Shown: one piece after another, positions 31,143-45,805 of the stretch
How positions within the stretch are numbered: position 1 is the stretch's first letter
Layout of the letters: the number at the start of each line of letters is the position of its first letter
Origin: Gadus chalcogrammus
Taxonomy: Eukaryota; Chordata; Actinopteri; Gadiformes; Gadidae
DNA: 64,000 bases
Reading direction: 5' to 3'
NCBI RefSeq assembly: GCF_026213295.1
Contig: NC_079419.1
Span: 10,181,220 to 10,245,219 of the forward strand
Position numbers and translations under genes: made by a program
Notes under the pieces: generated by a model
Told to the model about the DNA's origin: nothing
The model's input: the letters and a program-made list of their open reading frames with translations, nothing else
Databases searched by the model: none

Positions 31143-31428
31143 TAACGTCTGCTCGCTCTCAGTGTAGCAGCCCCGCGCAACATTAGCTTCAGATGGCGTC
31201 GTTACAACATTCACCTTTTCCTGCTTCTCTTTCTACTCAATCGCACACCTTCATTCACATTCACCTGATTCCACTCAGCTGTCTCTCTGCAACTCTGTGT
31301 GACTCTCACTCTTTTTTATTTCTCTCCCCCCTCTTGCTCTCTGTCTCTCTCTCACCCCCTTCTCTCGCTCTCTCTTCGCCGAGCTGATTTGGCTACATTT
31401 CCGTAAAGCAGTTGAATCCTTTCAAACG

Positions 31429-31568
<140 letters not shown>

Positions 31569-33254
31569 AATGGTTGCACCTGATTTACATGCCTGTGATT
31601 CTCTAGTCTCCACACACCCATCAGAGACTACACGCACATACACATGCACACACTCTCCCCCACACCAACGCATGTGTGTGCGTGGACACACACCTTAGCA
31701 AACACACCTTTACTAAAACAAACACACACACCTTAACAAACGCACACAATTGTAGGTGCCTCAAAGCGGCATGTGCGTCTAAGCGTGCGTCTAAGCGTGC
31801 GTCTAAGCGTTCCTCTGAGCGTCTGTCGCTCCACCCAGCAGATGTCGGCCCAGCTTGACGTCTTCATAACTCACGCGAGCGTTCGCTAATTCAGCCGCCG
31901 TCCCTGAAGGAGGTGTTCTGCACGGCGGTGACAGATGCTACCCAGCATTCATCTGGAGAAGCGACGCGGCTTTAAGTTAAAACACGGCGCCGGAGTCGGA
32001 CTCCTCACAAGATGGCCGTTTCTTGTTCCGATTAGGCGGGAAAACCTAAACGCAGGGACCGGTTTAAACCGCCTTTAACCACCTGTTTGATGTGTCAGAG
32101 AAAGCAGTTCAAACTTTACAATACAACTAGAAATGAGTTCCCACTTTGGTACGTTCAAACCACGAAGACAACTTCATGAGAAGATTGCTAAACATAAAAG
32201 CCTTAGTTCTAGATCGCTCCAGCGCCCTCACTGCCCAGCGTTATCACAAACCCTCTCCACACGGCCCCGGCCCCCCAGGACCCGATAGCCCACCATCAAG
32301 GGCCGACCGGGGTCCGTAATCAGCGTCGCGGGGAACCAGTCAGCCACTCTGGTGCCCGGCCCGATCGCAGGCTGTCAGAGCGAGCGCTATGCCGGGGGGG
32401 GGGGCGATGGCTATCAGGGGATGAGAGGCGGCTGATGGCTCCCTGCGAGTGAGGGGTTTATCTGATGGGGGGGCCGGGCGGAAAGAGGGGAGGGGGGGCC
32501 GAGGGGGTCTGCGTCGGCGTGGAGACGCAGAGCCTCCATCAAAGCGTATCTCCCGGGGACAGACGGACAGAGGGAGCCCGTCGGTTTTATTAAAGCGGTG
32601 TCGACGCCGTGTGTAACCGAACGCAGACGGTCAAACGGGTTTATCAGCGGAGGGGGTGTGGCGGTGTTTGAGTCCATCTCATATTATCTGTAGCGGGCGG
32701 TGCTACATTTGCGCGGCGCGCGAAGGTACTGAGGGAGGACACGTCGGAATGTAACCTGTTGTGTTGTGCGCGACAAGCAAGGTGTCCCCAACTATTCACC
32801 GTCACGGAGCCGGGAGTAGGGCGGGAGCCAGCGATTTGGGATCTGGTCAGAGCGCTCTCTGCCGGCGTTCAGAGCAGACTGACCCCGCTCTCCTCTCCCC
32901 TTGCTGCCTTTTTTTAGTCGAGGCCATCGATGTAGTAACCTTGACGTGCTGACCTCGCTCCCCTCTCTCCTCGTTCATACACATCCTCTTGTCTCCTTGA
33001 CAACACATTCGTCCTCTCGTCTCCTCGGCGCCATGGCTGCCTTGCTCATGGGCCCTCTGCCTCGATGCATCATGCTGTGCCTTCATAGACAGAACTCCTT
33101 GAGGAAGTGTTGATCCACGCGGCTCTCGGCTCTCTACTCTCTGTTTACCGCAAGGATTTTAAACGGCTCGGTATTGATCTGAACTGGATTCGCCTTTTGA
33201 ATCGTCTGATAGGTGTTGGTGATGTCACAGCTTCCTGACCGTGGTGACCCAGCG

Positions 33255-33415
33255 GTGCTCTGGTTACCGTGGTAACCCAGCCTGCTCTGGTTACCATGGT
33301 AACCCAGCCTGCTCTGGTTACCGTGGTGACCCAGTGTGGCTCTGGTTACTTTGTTGATCCAGTTTTGCTCTGGTTACCGTTGTGACCCAGATGTGCTCTG
33401 GTTACCGTGGCAATG
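33255..33415 (+). repeat. 27-bp tandem array of RFX X-box-like palindromes
   Basis: About six units contain CTCTGGTTACCGTGGTAACC-type sequence with a 27-bp period at first. GTTACCGTGGTAAC lies at 33263-33276 and GTTACCATGGTAAC at 33290-33303, both close to the RFX X-box pattern (GTTNCC, spacer, GGNAAC). Later units decay. The array ends about 35 nt before the next exon. Confidence 0.8.
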
Positions 33416-33449
33416 TGTTATAACACCTGTCCGTCTCTTTGTCCCCCAG

Positions 33450-33485
33450 AACGCCAGCCCCCTGACGCAGAGCACCCGAGACTTG
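33450..33485 (+). CDS. pard3: pard3 exon w10: 36-nt microexon, PDZ2-PDZ3 linker
   Basis: Twelve codons (NASPLTQSTRDL), phase 0 both ends, acceptor TCCCCCAG, donor GTGAGG. It joins RDA of w9 to [13 protein letters not shown] of w11, where vertebrate PAR-3 has a variable linker with a similar NAxP start. Skipping it would keep the frame. Support comes from splice sites, phase and position more than sequence match. Confidence 0.72.
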
Positions 33486-36027
33486 GTGAGGACACAACCT
33501 ATATGATCTATTTAATGTATATAATGTATATAATCTATAATGTATACACACATAATCGGCGGCCATCTGGTTTGTTGAGGAAAAGGCCTCACCTGCGCTC
33601 CCATTGTGTGCTCCAGTTAGCCTCTCTGTTAGCCTCTCTCTCTGTTAGCCTCTCTCTGTTAACCTTTCTATTAGCCACCCTCTGTTAGCCTCTCTCTGTT
33701 AGCCCCAAGCCCTGCGGTGTCTGATCACCTGACCCCCCTCAGACTAACGACCTCCTCCTCACCCGCTCTCAGTCGTAATCACCTCCGCTAACGCCGCCGC
33801 CCGCAGCTGCCGCTGTCTTAAACGGACGCCGTCTCTTTAAGAGATGCTTGTCTTTTATTGGGCATTAAAAGGCTGTTAGGATTTCCATAAGGCCGTTTTA
33901 AATACATAACTCCCGCCGTAATGGCGGCGGCGGCGCTGCTCGCGCACACAGAACAATATTTTAACTCCACATCACATCTGGCCCTGGGCCTCTGATTGGC
34001 TGCTGTGTGTGGGGTGCGTTAAGGGCTTAATTGGCCGGTTAATTTGATTGGCTGTGAAGCTGGCGGCCGTCATCACAGGAGCTGATGTTGATTATCTACA
34101 CAGCTGGTGATAACACGCGCACACACACACACACACAGCAAACAGATGCGAGCGCACTCATACACACAAAGATTGACGCATGCATGGGTGCACACAAACA
34201 AACAACAACACCCAAATGCACACAGACACTCAGGTGTACAAAGAGGTGTACACACCCTTAAATATAACACACAATCACAGTCACACACAAACACACGCAC
34301 ACACGCGCAGCATAGGCTTGTGCTGGCGTCCCAGTATCACCAGTAGGACTACAGACTGTTGGATGTGAGCCCACTTGAATGGAGATATCAGGAGCATTCA
34401 GTGGGACCAACACAATGGGTCTCTCTCCCTCTCTAGCTCTCTCCCTCTCTCTGTCTTTGCTCTCTCTGTCTGTATCTCGCTCACTCTCTTTGTCTCTTTC
34501 TCCCTCTCCGTCCATCTATCCCTCTCTCCCTCTCACCCTCTCTCTCTCACTCTCGCTCACTGTCTTTGTCTCTGTCTCTGCTAAATGTGTGTCAATCTTT
34601 CTTCTTTCTTTTGTTTCTCTCCCCTTTTCTGTATCTCTCTCGGAACCACAAGCACGCATGCACACGCTTACATTAAGCACACACACATTATACTCTCTCA
34701 CAGTAAACGCACATACATAACGCAGACACACACACAAACACGCACATCAAACGTATATACATTACACAGACGCTCACATTGATGGCAAATACATTGCACA
34801 CACAAACTAACAAAGTAAAAAATCTTTGAAAACGAACACACGCACACTTACACAAAAAGTCATTACAAACAAACATTTACATTAAGCAAAAAGACATCAC
34901 TCAGTCACACACACATTAACATTAAGCGATAACATTACCGACACAGACAAACCGACAGACACACACACACCCCCTCTGAGTGAGTCAGGCCACAGCTCCC
35001 ATCATTAAAGGCATCCATCTTGTCATGCACGCCCCCTCGTGCACTCCCTCGCCGTGCACACCTAATGGACCCGTAACGCCACCTCGCCGCCCGCTGGTTC
35101 TGCTCATCAGTCAGCTGACGCAGCCCCCCCCCCCCCCCTACGCCCCCCCCTCCCCTTTCTAGCACAATGGCCCTAGAAGCTAGAAGATAGCACGGCGTGG
35201 ACGGCGCCAGCACTATGTAAATGCTGCGCTCAGACGCCCAGGCCCCCTACCAATTACACAGCGCCCTGTCCTCTGTGCTATGCTATGTTAGGCTAGGCTA
35301 TTATACACTATGTAGCATCGCTGCTGTAAGCACAGTGAGGGCTAGCTTTGGGCTATGTGTCTGCCGGGGCAGTTGGTTGGATGGTCGGTTCGGACGTCTC
35401 TTCGACTGCTCTCTGGTTTGAAACGGTCGGAACCGGTTCTGGATCTGGTTCAGTTCAGTTGCTCTATTTGGTTACCTATGGTGGCGACACAGGGTCCCTT
35501 TAGCCCCAGCCTCACCTTGATGATGTCACCACAACACAGGGTCAGCACGTCACAGCTAGTATGTTAGCAGCGTTAGGCTAACAAAGCGTAGCGTGTATTA
35601 CCATATCGTGCTAAAGCCTTATCTCCAAAAGTACATCCAGCAGCTTCCAAAACCCAGTCCGCTTGGGATTCGCCTCCGACTCTATATACGTAGCATTTCA
35701 CAGCACAAGGAAACATCGTCACATCGCGAGGGTAGCAAGATCGCCTAGCATCATAAGCTTAGCTGAGCAGGACAGCGGAGGTGTTGATTAATGGGCGCTA
35801 GCGGAGCTAGCACGCTAGCTCTAATCTACGCATAACCATTCAGATAGGGCCAGTGGTGTAGACACAGGTTTAATCACGTACACTCACTCAATCAATCAAT
35901 CAATCACATACTCACTTATTCACACAGTGACAGACAAAGTGAGAGTGATGAAAAGGCCTCACCTTTTGTGACAGAGGTAAGACTGTATATTATATCTGTC
36001 TTTGTCAACATAAGAGTTCAGTACTTC

Positions 36028-36185
<158 letters not shown>

Positions 36186-36599
36186 AACTGGGACCTGGTT
36201 AGACACAGTGGGAGGAGACCTGTATGCATCGACAGAGCTACAGTCACACCCGCGTTCCCATGAGCAATTACACACTCTGCTGAACCTCCTGCTCCTCTGC
36301 TAATGTCCACTCTTCTTCTGCTCTCTGTGTGTGTGTGTGTGTGTGTGTCTGAATAGGTTGGTTTGGACGCTGAGTTAGCGACCAAACAGCTAGTTGCCGC
36401 AGCGATTATAGCAGGGAGTGTGTATTTGTGTGTGGGTTTCTGTGTGAGACAGAAAGTTTGAGCAAGGGACACGGCGATGAAGAGAGAGAGATGAATAGAA
36501 TACATGAATAGAATTGTATGAGGGAGAGATAAGGTGAGAGATGGAATAAAAGAGAGAGGTGACAGGTTTGGATTCCTTTGTGTGATCTATCCATTCATT

Positions 36600-37075
36600 C
36601 TCTGTCCCTTACTCTCTCACTCTCCAACTCCCCCCTCTCTCTCTCTCTCCATCTCCCTCTATCTCTCTCCCCCCCTCTCTCTCTATCCATCTCCCTCTCT
36701 ATATCCCCCGCTCTCTCCATCTAAGTAAGTAATGATTTAACCTCCCCCCTCTCTTTCTCCATTTCCTTCTCTCTAACTATCTCCCCCCTCGCTCTCCATC
36801 TCCCTCCATCTCTCTCCCCCTCCCTCCCTCTCTATCTCCCCTCTTTATCCTTCATTTAGTTATACTGCCTCCCCCCTTCCACACTTCCTCTCTGTGCCCA
36901 CTCTCCCTCCCCCTTTCACCCCTTCTCATCCCCTCTTTCTCGTTCTTACCCCTTGCTCAATCTCCTCTTCTCCCTCTCCCTCCCTCTCACCCCTCTCTCT
37001 CCTCTCACCCCTCCCTCTCTCCTCCCTCTCCCTCCCTCTCTCACCCCGCTCTCTCCCTTCCTCACCCCCCTCCAG
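36600..37075. repeat. pyrimidine-rich low-complexity tract
   Basis: Mixed CCCTCTCT blocks ending in CCCCCTCCAG at about 37075. It looks like a strong acceptor region, but the next bases meet stops in all three frames within a short distance, so no exon is called. Confidence 0.85.
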
Positions 37076-37140
37076 AGTAATTCCATAATAATGCTCGAAT
37101 GACACTGAGCCTAATGATTGAATTCATTAGACGTGCACCA

Positions 37141-37310
<170 letters not shown>

Positions 37311-37579
37311 GTCATAAACACACACAGGAAACATGCGTGTTCCTTCTATTCAGAAGACAGCTGTCAAATGCAATTGTTGTTATAATAGAGGGAAGGAGGG
37401 AGGCATGGGAGGGGAGAGGATGGGAGAGAGAGGGGAGCGAGAGAGATAAAGGGTGGAAGTGAGATAGCTGGAGAGGGAGCAAGCCATAGGAAACAGACAG
37501 AGAGAGGGAGAGGGAGAGTTTTCATGTAAAGTACGTTGTCGCCTGCAGGGCTACAACACAGATTAATACGGCTTCAATC

Positions 37580-37694
<115 letters not shown>

Positions 37695-38020
37695 GTCGTC
37701 AGTGTAGTTCAATTGAAATTGCCTTCTCGTCATGGAAATTGGATAAAACTTTTCTTTAAATGCTATTACTTGTGTCTCTCTCTCTGTCTCTCTCTCTCTC
37801 TCTGTCTTCTCTCTGCGGTTTTTCCGTTGGATGTATTGTAGAATTTGACTAGACGTAGGTGCATTTGTATTGTTCCAAGGTTTGAAGGTTATTAGTTTCT
37901 ATCATAAGGTTGCAGGTTTGAATTGGGCCTTTGGTTTGTTTGTTTTGCGTTAGTTAACTCTTTATCGCTGATCGGTGAATGATGATGGCTTCACTCTGTT
38001 GTATCAATTGTATAATTTTC

Positions 38021-38621
38021 TTAAAGGACAATTCCGGTATTTTGAACATTGAGCCTCCTTTCTGGTTCGTCTAGGATGAAATAGAGTTGTTGACACCGAG
38101 ATTTTTACTTTACTATCAACAAGTATCGTAACGAAATACCGTTTCTGTCGTGTTTTATTTGGCATTTTGTAAATCCATTGATTTCGGTTGGAAGACTCAT
38201 TGCTCGTTGACCGGAAAGGGGCTGGTTGTAGCCTTTTCGCTCAGGTCTCCGTCTCAACAGTAGGGCTAAAACAGAGCCGAAAGACAACAACAAGCCCCCC
38301 TTTCCATTTCCGGTCAACGAGCAATGAGTCTTCAAACCGAAATCAATGGATTTACAAAATGCCAAATAAAACATGACAGAAACTGTATTTCGCTGTGATA
38401 CTTGATTTGGAACATCAACGAACACCACTAATCACTCGCGTTGTTTTAAGGACAGGTTTGTGAATGCCCGTAGCAAGCCATTGTGAAGGAGGCAGGGATC
38501 AAAATTAGCCAAATTCCCGAGACAGGACCAATAGTCCAAATTTCGGTGTCAACCACTCTATTTCATCCTAGACAAACCAGAAAGGGGGCTCAATGTTCAA
38601 AGTACCGGAATTGTTCTTTAA
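38021..38621. mobile_element. fold-back MITE with TTAA target duplication
   Basis: TTAA at 38021-38024 and 38618-38621 flank near-perfect terminal repeats (AGGACAATTCCGGTA left; AGAACAATTCCGGTA on the complement at right). The inverted repeat continues inward in long arms: 38033-38100 pairs with about 38535-38605, and about 38140-38220 pairs with about 38300-38385. TTAA targets are typical of Kolobok and piggyBac transposons, so this is a non-autonomous fold-back relative. No transposase is present. Confidence 0.88.
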
Positions 38622-38669
38622 GTACAATGTTGGTTTCAAGACTGAATCGTTGGAAATTGTCGAATTTAA

Positions 38670-39643
<974 letters not shown>

Positions 39644-39655
39644 TGAATGAGGTTC

Positions 39656-39691
<36 letters not shown>

Positions 39692-40236
39692 CTTTTGTGT
39701 CTGCACTGTATGATCACAATAGTTTCCATACTTTTGGGCGTTTAAATCTCTGGCGATGGATGTTGGCATTAGCGTCATGTTGTGCTCCGTGGCGATGGGC
39801 TTTTTAGAGGAGAGAGGTCAAGAGATGAAACCCGCAAGGCATCATAGCCCCACGCCAGGCTCCGCCCACACCAGGCCCCGCAAATGCTAGGCCCCGCCCA
39901 CGCCAGGCCCCGCCCACGTGAAACCTTGCTATGCTCCGAGCGCCCCGGGTTCTCCGTTCAGACCAGGGAACCCAGGTGTAGTGGTTCAGTTTCTGGTTCC
40001 TCGGACGTCTCTGCTGTTCTGTCCTCAGCCCCCAGCAAGGGCTTCTGGGAAATAAAACGCTGGAACCCGATTAAATAATAACAGCAGCGGCCACCACGCA
40101 CACGCCCCCTCCACACCGCTCCCTGTGTGTGTGTCTGTTTGTGTCTGGGTGGGTGGGTGCGTGTATGCGTGCGTGTATGCCTGTGTGCTTGTGTGTGTTT
40201 ATATGCCTGTGTGTGCGTGTAAGCCTGTGTGTGCTT

Positions 40237-40278
<42 letters not shown>

Positions 40279-40511
40279 AGTGTAGTTGGGTGTAAGTGTA
40301 TTAGGATGTGTGTGGGCACTTTGTGTTGTGTATATAAACGGTGTCTGCGTTTACTTTATAGATCAGTGTGTGGTGCTGCTGGGTTTCTTCCTCTGTCTGA
40401 ACGCTTTATTGATCCAATCTGGAGACACGCAGGGCTGGAGCAGCCGGGTGTGTGTGTGTGTGTCAGACCGCATACCTTCCCAGCATGAAGGCTATCACAC
40501 CTGTACTTCTC

Positions 40512-40512
<1 letters not shown>

Positions 40513-40578
<66 letters not shown>
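40513..40578. repeat. (TTTC)n tetranucleotide array
   Basis: About 16 TTTC units followed by CTCTTCCCCC. Confidence 0.97.
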
Positions 40579-41144
40579 CTCTTCCCCCCCCCCCCTAATC
40601 AGTATTCGTGTCCAGTCAGCCTGCCTTCCTCTACAGTAATTATAGAGCTGAATATTCAGCCGCCAGCAAACAGCCAATCCCCCGGGGTTATTACCCACCT
40701 GCACCCCCCCTCTCAGCCTGGCCACTTCATTACCCAGGAGCCACGCCCCCTCGGCGTCGCCATGGGAACCCACGTTCCTCTGAGCAGGGCTGTTGGTTCC
40801 GTAGGTTCTGAGTCGATGGTTTGATGCGTAAATGGTTTGCGCTTCACGACTTCCTAACTTTTCGTACTATTGGCTTTTGGACTATAAATATTCATATATC
40901 ACAAGGTGGTTTTATTTATATCTTCAATACAACCAAATGAGAAAAGGGGGAAAGGAAAATGAATGCTAACATCGAAAAACAACAACTATTAACAATAAAC
41001 AACAATTAAATAGACAAATAACGATCTCTAATTATTATTATTAAGAAGATCGCCAAATTATTATTTTTCTTCAGCAAGAAGACAAATTTCTTCAGTTGGA
41101 AACATTTCAACTGATCTGTAAGAATCTCAGTTCTCTTCCTCTTT

Positions 41145-41410
41145 AAATATACTCTAACCATACTCTCAGTTTTCTCTAACTATACTCTAACTATACTTTC
41201 ACTATTCTCATTATACTCTCACTATACGCTCACTCTACTCTCACTATACTATCACTATACTCTAACTACACTCTAACTATTCGCTCACTACTCTAACTAT
41301 ACTCTCACTATACTCTCACTATACGCTCACTCTACTCTCACTCTACTCTCACTATAATCTAACTATGCGCTCACTCTACTCTCACTATATTCTTACGAAA
41401 CTCTATACTC
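41145..41410. repeat. 11-bp minisatellite (TATACTCTCAC type)
   Basis: Degenerate units of TATACTCTAAC, TATACTCTCAC and TACGCTCACTC fill about 265 bp. Confidence 0.85.
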
Positions 41411-41924
41411 TCATAATAATCCTGTTAGTACTGAACCCCTGGTCCTTGGTAGATGACCCTGATGGTCTGTGTCAGGGTCTCGTACCCCGATCAGGCAGGT
41501 CTGTAGGTATGCTAACGCTACACACGCTCAGAACAACCTCAACAGGAGGTTTTTCAAAGTAAAAGTCCTGTCTCTTCTGGAACGTAGCATCAGCATTCTG
41601 CTCAGGACCGCAGGATGTTTCCTGAGTGAGACTGACTGTTTACTCAGAGGTTACCACGGCAACCATGCACCATTGCGACAGAGCTCTGTCTCTCTTTCTT
41701 TTTCTCTTTCTCTCTCTCTCTCTCTCTCGTTTACCTTTAAGAGTGATCCTATTAGCTCTGGAGTGGATAGCCCCGCCGCGGCGTGGCTATTGATTAGGCT
41801 AATTTGGTCACAGTATCGATCGCGTTATCGCTGTCCGTCCAGGGCCAGTCGTCATTGTAATTGTTGGTAATTGTTGTGGCTGGGGCTGTCACCACACAGC
41901 AGGGGGTCAATACCCATCCCAGGG

Positions 41925-41955
<31 letters not shown>

Positions 41956-42908
41956 CACACACTTTATCTCGAAGTGACGGGTCACTTCCTGTCGGCCTAA
42001 TTGAGCTGAGTGTCATCACCTTCCCGAGGGACACGAGGATGCTAGCTGGCTATCATGTGCCTCAGCTGACACTATAGCCAGCAGCGCTCTATTGGAAATC
42101 AATGCTCAGTTAGCCTAGCTGCTACGCTAGTAGATTTAGTGACTTCCTGTTATTATCCAATTTCCATTCTTCTTAGAGGGAAATAATTGTCAATTCATGA
42201 AACGTTGTGATTTAACTTAAACAATCCGGTCACTCTGTCCGCTGTTTGGAACAGCTCAAGGGTTCGGTTGCATTTGAACTCCCGACGGTTTTGACGCGAA
42301 AATAAGCTAACATAATTACATGTCTGTTCTTTCATAGCTTTTTCATTCATACTTTTCTTTATGATTATAACAACCGTTAGTTTAAGGTTGTTATCGTCTA
42401 CACATTTTGCAGTGCTCTAAATGAAGGAGCTCCAGCAGAGTGCAGTTCACTTACCGGCCAGAGGGGGCAATGATGAGGCGCAATGTCTCTTTCTTACACC
42501 TTTATGTACCGTTGACTGTTGCATTTTGTGTGTTATCATTTATTGTTGTTTTTTTGGAAGATTCTAATTGTTTATTTGAATTGTGTATTTGATCCACAAT
42601 CGGCTCTCTCATACACAGACGAGTGCTGTTCTTCCTGAGGTCAAAAATTCCAAATTGCATTTACTTTTTCACATACAATCATGCATTCACACAGCATACA
42701 ACAAGAAGAAAACATTCAACAAAAAGAGGAAATGAAAATCATTACTTGATTTAAGTTGGTTAATATTATTATTATTATTCTAATCATTTGTTATTTTGCA
42801 TTTTTGTGAGATACTGCATATGATCAAGATGAACAGAAGATTCACGTTTTAAATATGCTGTTCGTCTTCCCCCTCATTTTCCCTCTCTCCCCTCCCCCGC
42901 CCCCCCAG

Positions 42909-43065
42909 CTGGACCCCCCCGGCAGTCCGCACGCCTCCCAGCAGGCCTTCAGCTCCTCGCTGGACGACCACGAGCGCCGCATCTCCCACTCGCTGTACGG
43001 GGGCCTGGAGGGTCTGGATGACAACCTGCTGCCCCGCCCCGGGGGGGCCCTGCCCCGCACCGCCG
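42909..43065 (+). CDS. pard3: pard3 exon w13: linker after PDZ3
   Basis: 157 nt, phase 0 to phase 1, acceptor CCCCCAG, donor GTAAGC. It encodes LDPPGSPHASQQAFSSSLDD and HERRISHSLYGGLEGLDDNL. The LDDxERRISHSLYxGxEGLD block is a PAR-3 signature; both ends are variable. Confidence 0.95.
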
Positions 43066-43161
43066 GTAAGCCCCGCCCCCGCGCAACCCCCCCAACACAC
43101 TTCCTGTACCCTTTCCAAGAGCCAATCACGTCTTGCTACCTAGCTCACCATAAACCGTGTC

Positions 43162-43277
<116 letters not shown>

Positions 43278-43808
43278 GGAGGGCTCGAAAGCCCCCCGGG
43301 CTTTGGGCGGGTATTGATGATGTCATCAGCCCGCGACCAGGCCGTCGTGAGTGGAGGCGGGAGAATAAGCTCCTCCCATTGATCATCACCTGAACGGCAC
43401 ATTAGACGCGTCGGCCGCCGGGTTTCACTCAGAATAGCAGGTTGTGGGTTTGAATCCCGGGGGTGGGCGCCGGTACTAGCCCCGCCCCCTCGCCCATCGA
43501 TCCTCCGCCTCCATCTATTATTTCATGGCTGTTTTATTTAATCCCCGGGCCGGGCGGCGAGCGCGGACATCTAATGAATAGAGAGCGTGTGTTTCCCTAG
43601 CCACCTGTATAATTCATATTCCTTCATTATCTCCTCGTTCATCTCCTCTCCTTCCCGCTCTCTGCTCTCCTCGCCGCCGCCGCCGCTAATTCATCAGATT
43701 TATGTCCGGACCCCAGTCTGCTCGTCCTCAGGGCCGTTACTCTTGTGTGTGCTTTTAAAATAAAGTGCAATTTTATAAATCATGAGTGAAAATACTACTT
43801 AGACCAAG

Positions 43809-43921
<113 letters not shown>

Positions 43922-44149
43922 AGGTGATGTAAGGACACTGATTCGGCCTTGATTTTACAGTCAGTGTCATTGGGGGAGAAAGAGAGAGATTTATCCACAG
44001 AGAGATTAATGGAATGCGGCCTTCCCTCTAAAGCCATTACCCGATGACACCGGTGATCACAAGATTTGGAACTCGCCGAAATGTTGTTGAATTGCGTCAT
44101 AACTCTAACTAAGAACAGCAGCTCTTTATTTCAGACTGTCAATCACTGT

Positions 44150-44335
44150 GAGGAATGCTGTTCACTATGTAGTCATGTTAAGGAGCAGGTAGGGTTTAGA
44201 AAGTACAGAGAAGGGTAATTTAGGAGCGATTAGGGGTTATCTTGTTCTAGGATGACTACATGTTTGCCTTTGGAAACTGGGTATCCAACCCAGAACCCTG
44301 GCACTTAGCACTAGACTGTTGAGCCCCAGAGGGTG
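44150..44335 (-). mobile_element. tRNA-derived SINE, reverse copy
   Basis: The complement has GGCTCAACAGTCTAGTGC (A-box region), GGGTTCTGGGTTGGATACCC (B-box region), CATCCTAGAACAAGATAACC and CTGTACTTTCTAAACCCTAC with CTGCTCCTTAA. This is the same family as about 2130-2565, with one tail unit, and shows that the unit belongs to the SINE itself. Confidence 0.75.
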
Positions 44336-45805
44336 AAGACAGTGTGAACCTTCCCCGGCTCAGACGGTAGTTCCTCCCTGTGTTCCGCTCGTTACTGCTA
44401 CCTCTGGGGTCGTGCTAATTAGTAAATGCTTCTGATTGGTTTACAAACAGCAGGGGTGGGGCTTTTTCACCTGGGTTCCAGCGACTAGAAGGGGGGGGGG
44501 GGGGGGAGCCTAATGTAATTACCCTCCAGCTTCACGCTAATGAAAATAACAACCAGGCAGCCGAAGCTCATCACCGAGCTCAGTGATGTGGTTGTGTGAG
44601 GGGGGCGGGGCTGAGGTGGAGGTTAGTCTGTCCTCCGCTGGAAGGGGAGGGGGGGCCCCTCATCAACAATCGCATAGGCGACACGAAGCCGGAACGCTGA
44701 GTGAGTGAGTGCGTGCAAGAATGCTTGCGTGAGTGAGAGAGAGAGCGAGCGTGTGAGTGAGCCAGTGAGTGAGTGTGTGCGTGGACGTGCGTGCGTGAGC
44801 GAGTGAGTGCTCTCTGCCGGATGGCGTTCATTAATAACTCAGGTGTTGGCCGGGGTTCCGCTTCCTGCTAATCAGCGTCTGATTGGTTCCCCCGTTTTGC
44901 TGTGAATGTCAACAACAACAACAACAACAACAACAACAGAATGAGACGTCCTCTGTTCAGGGGGGTCACCTGCCGAGGTGAGATGGAGGTCGTGGTGCGA
45001 GGCTGAGAGCCTCTGTGGTTGTCAAAGGTAGGCTGGACAGGCAGACAGAGAGGCAGGCAGACAGACGGGATGACAAGTGGTGAGACAGAGACAGCATGAG
45101 CTTAACTTTAACATCAGACCATAATAACCACAGCCTACTGGGCCGCCAGACCATAATAACCACAGCCTACTGGACCGCCAGACCATAATAACCACCCCAC
45201 GCCCTGCAGCGACCCGTCTCATATCGGCTGACCGGGTTCATAAACAGGGCATGACCCTTGGCCTCAAGGTCAAAGCACAGTGTAATCTCCTGAATCGCCG
45301 TGGTTACGGTCGTCATGGCGGCTGGAGGATTTCATCTCTAATCTTCGGGATGAGCAGAACTTTACCTTAGAGTTAGCGTACTGATGGAATTATAATATTG
45401 AGCAGCACTCCTCCCTGATTGGTCGGCTGCCAACGTCTGTCCAGTAATGAGATTTACTTTGACGTCGTTTTATGGGAATATTGAAGTATTTTGTGTTAGG
45501 GGATTTTATTTTTAAGAAACCTGACCTCCTGCTTTCCATCCCTTATTCATTTTCTCTTCCTGCTTCAACTATCTCTCTCCGACTCCATCCGGATTACTGT
45601 CTCTCTTTGTCTCTCGCTCTCTTTTTACCTCTACCTCCCTACCACCCCTCCCCCTCACCCTCCGTCCCTCCCTCCCTCCCTCCCCCTATCCCTGGCAGCG
45701 CCCACTGCTCTCCGCTGCCATGGCGATAGGAGGGATGAGAGCTCATGTCCAGTGGCGTTAGGACCGCGTTATGCTAATGAGCGGCGATGCAGACGTAGAA
45801 GCAGT

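Noticed and set aside
36600..37140. Candidate exon after CCTCCAG at 37075
   Set aside because: All three frames reach stops quickly and phases do not fit between w10 and w11.
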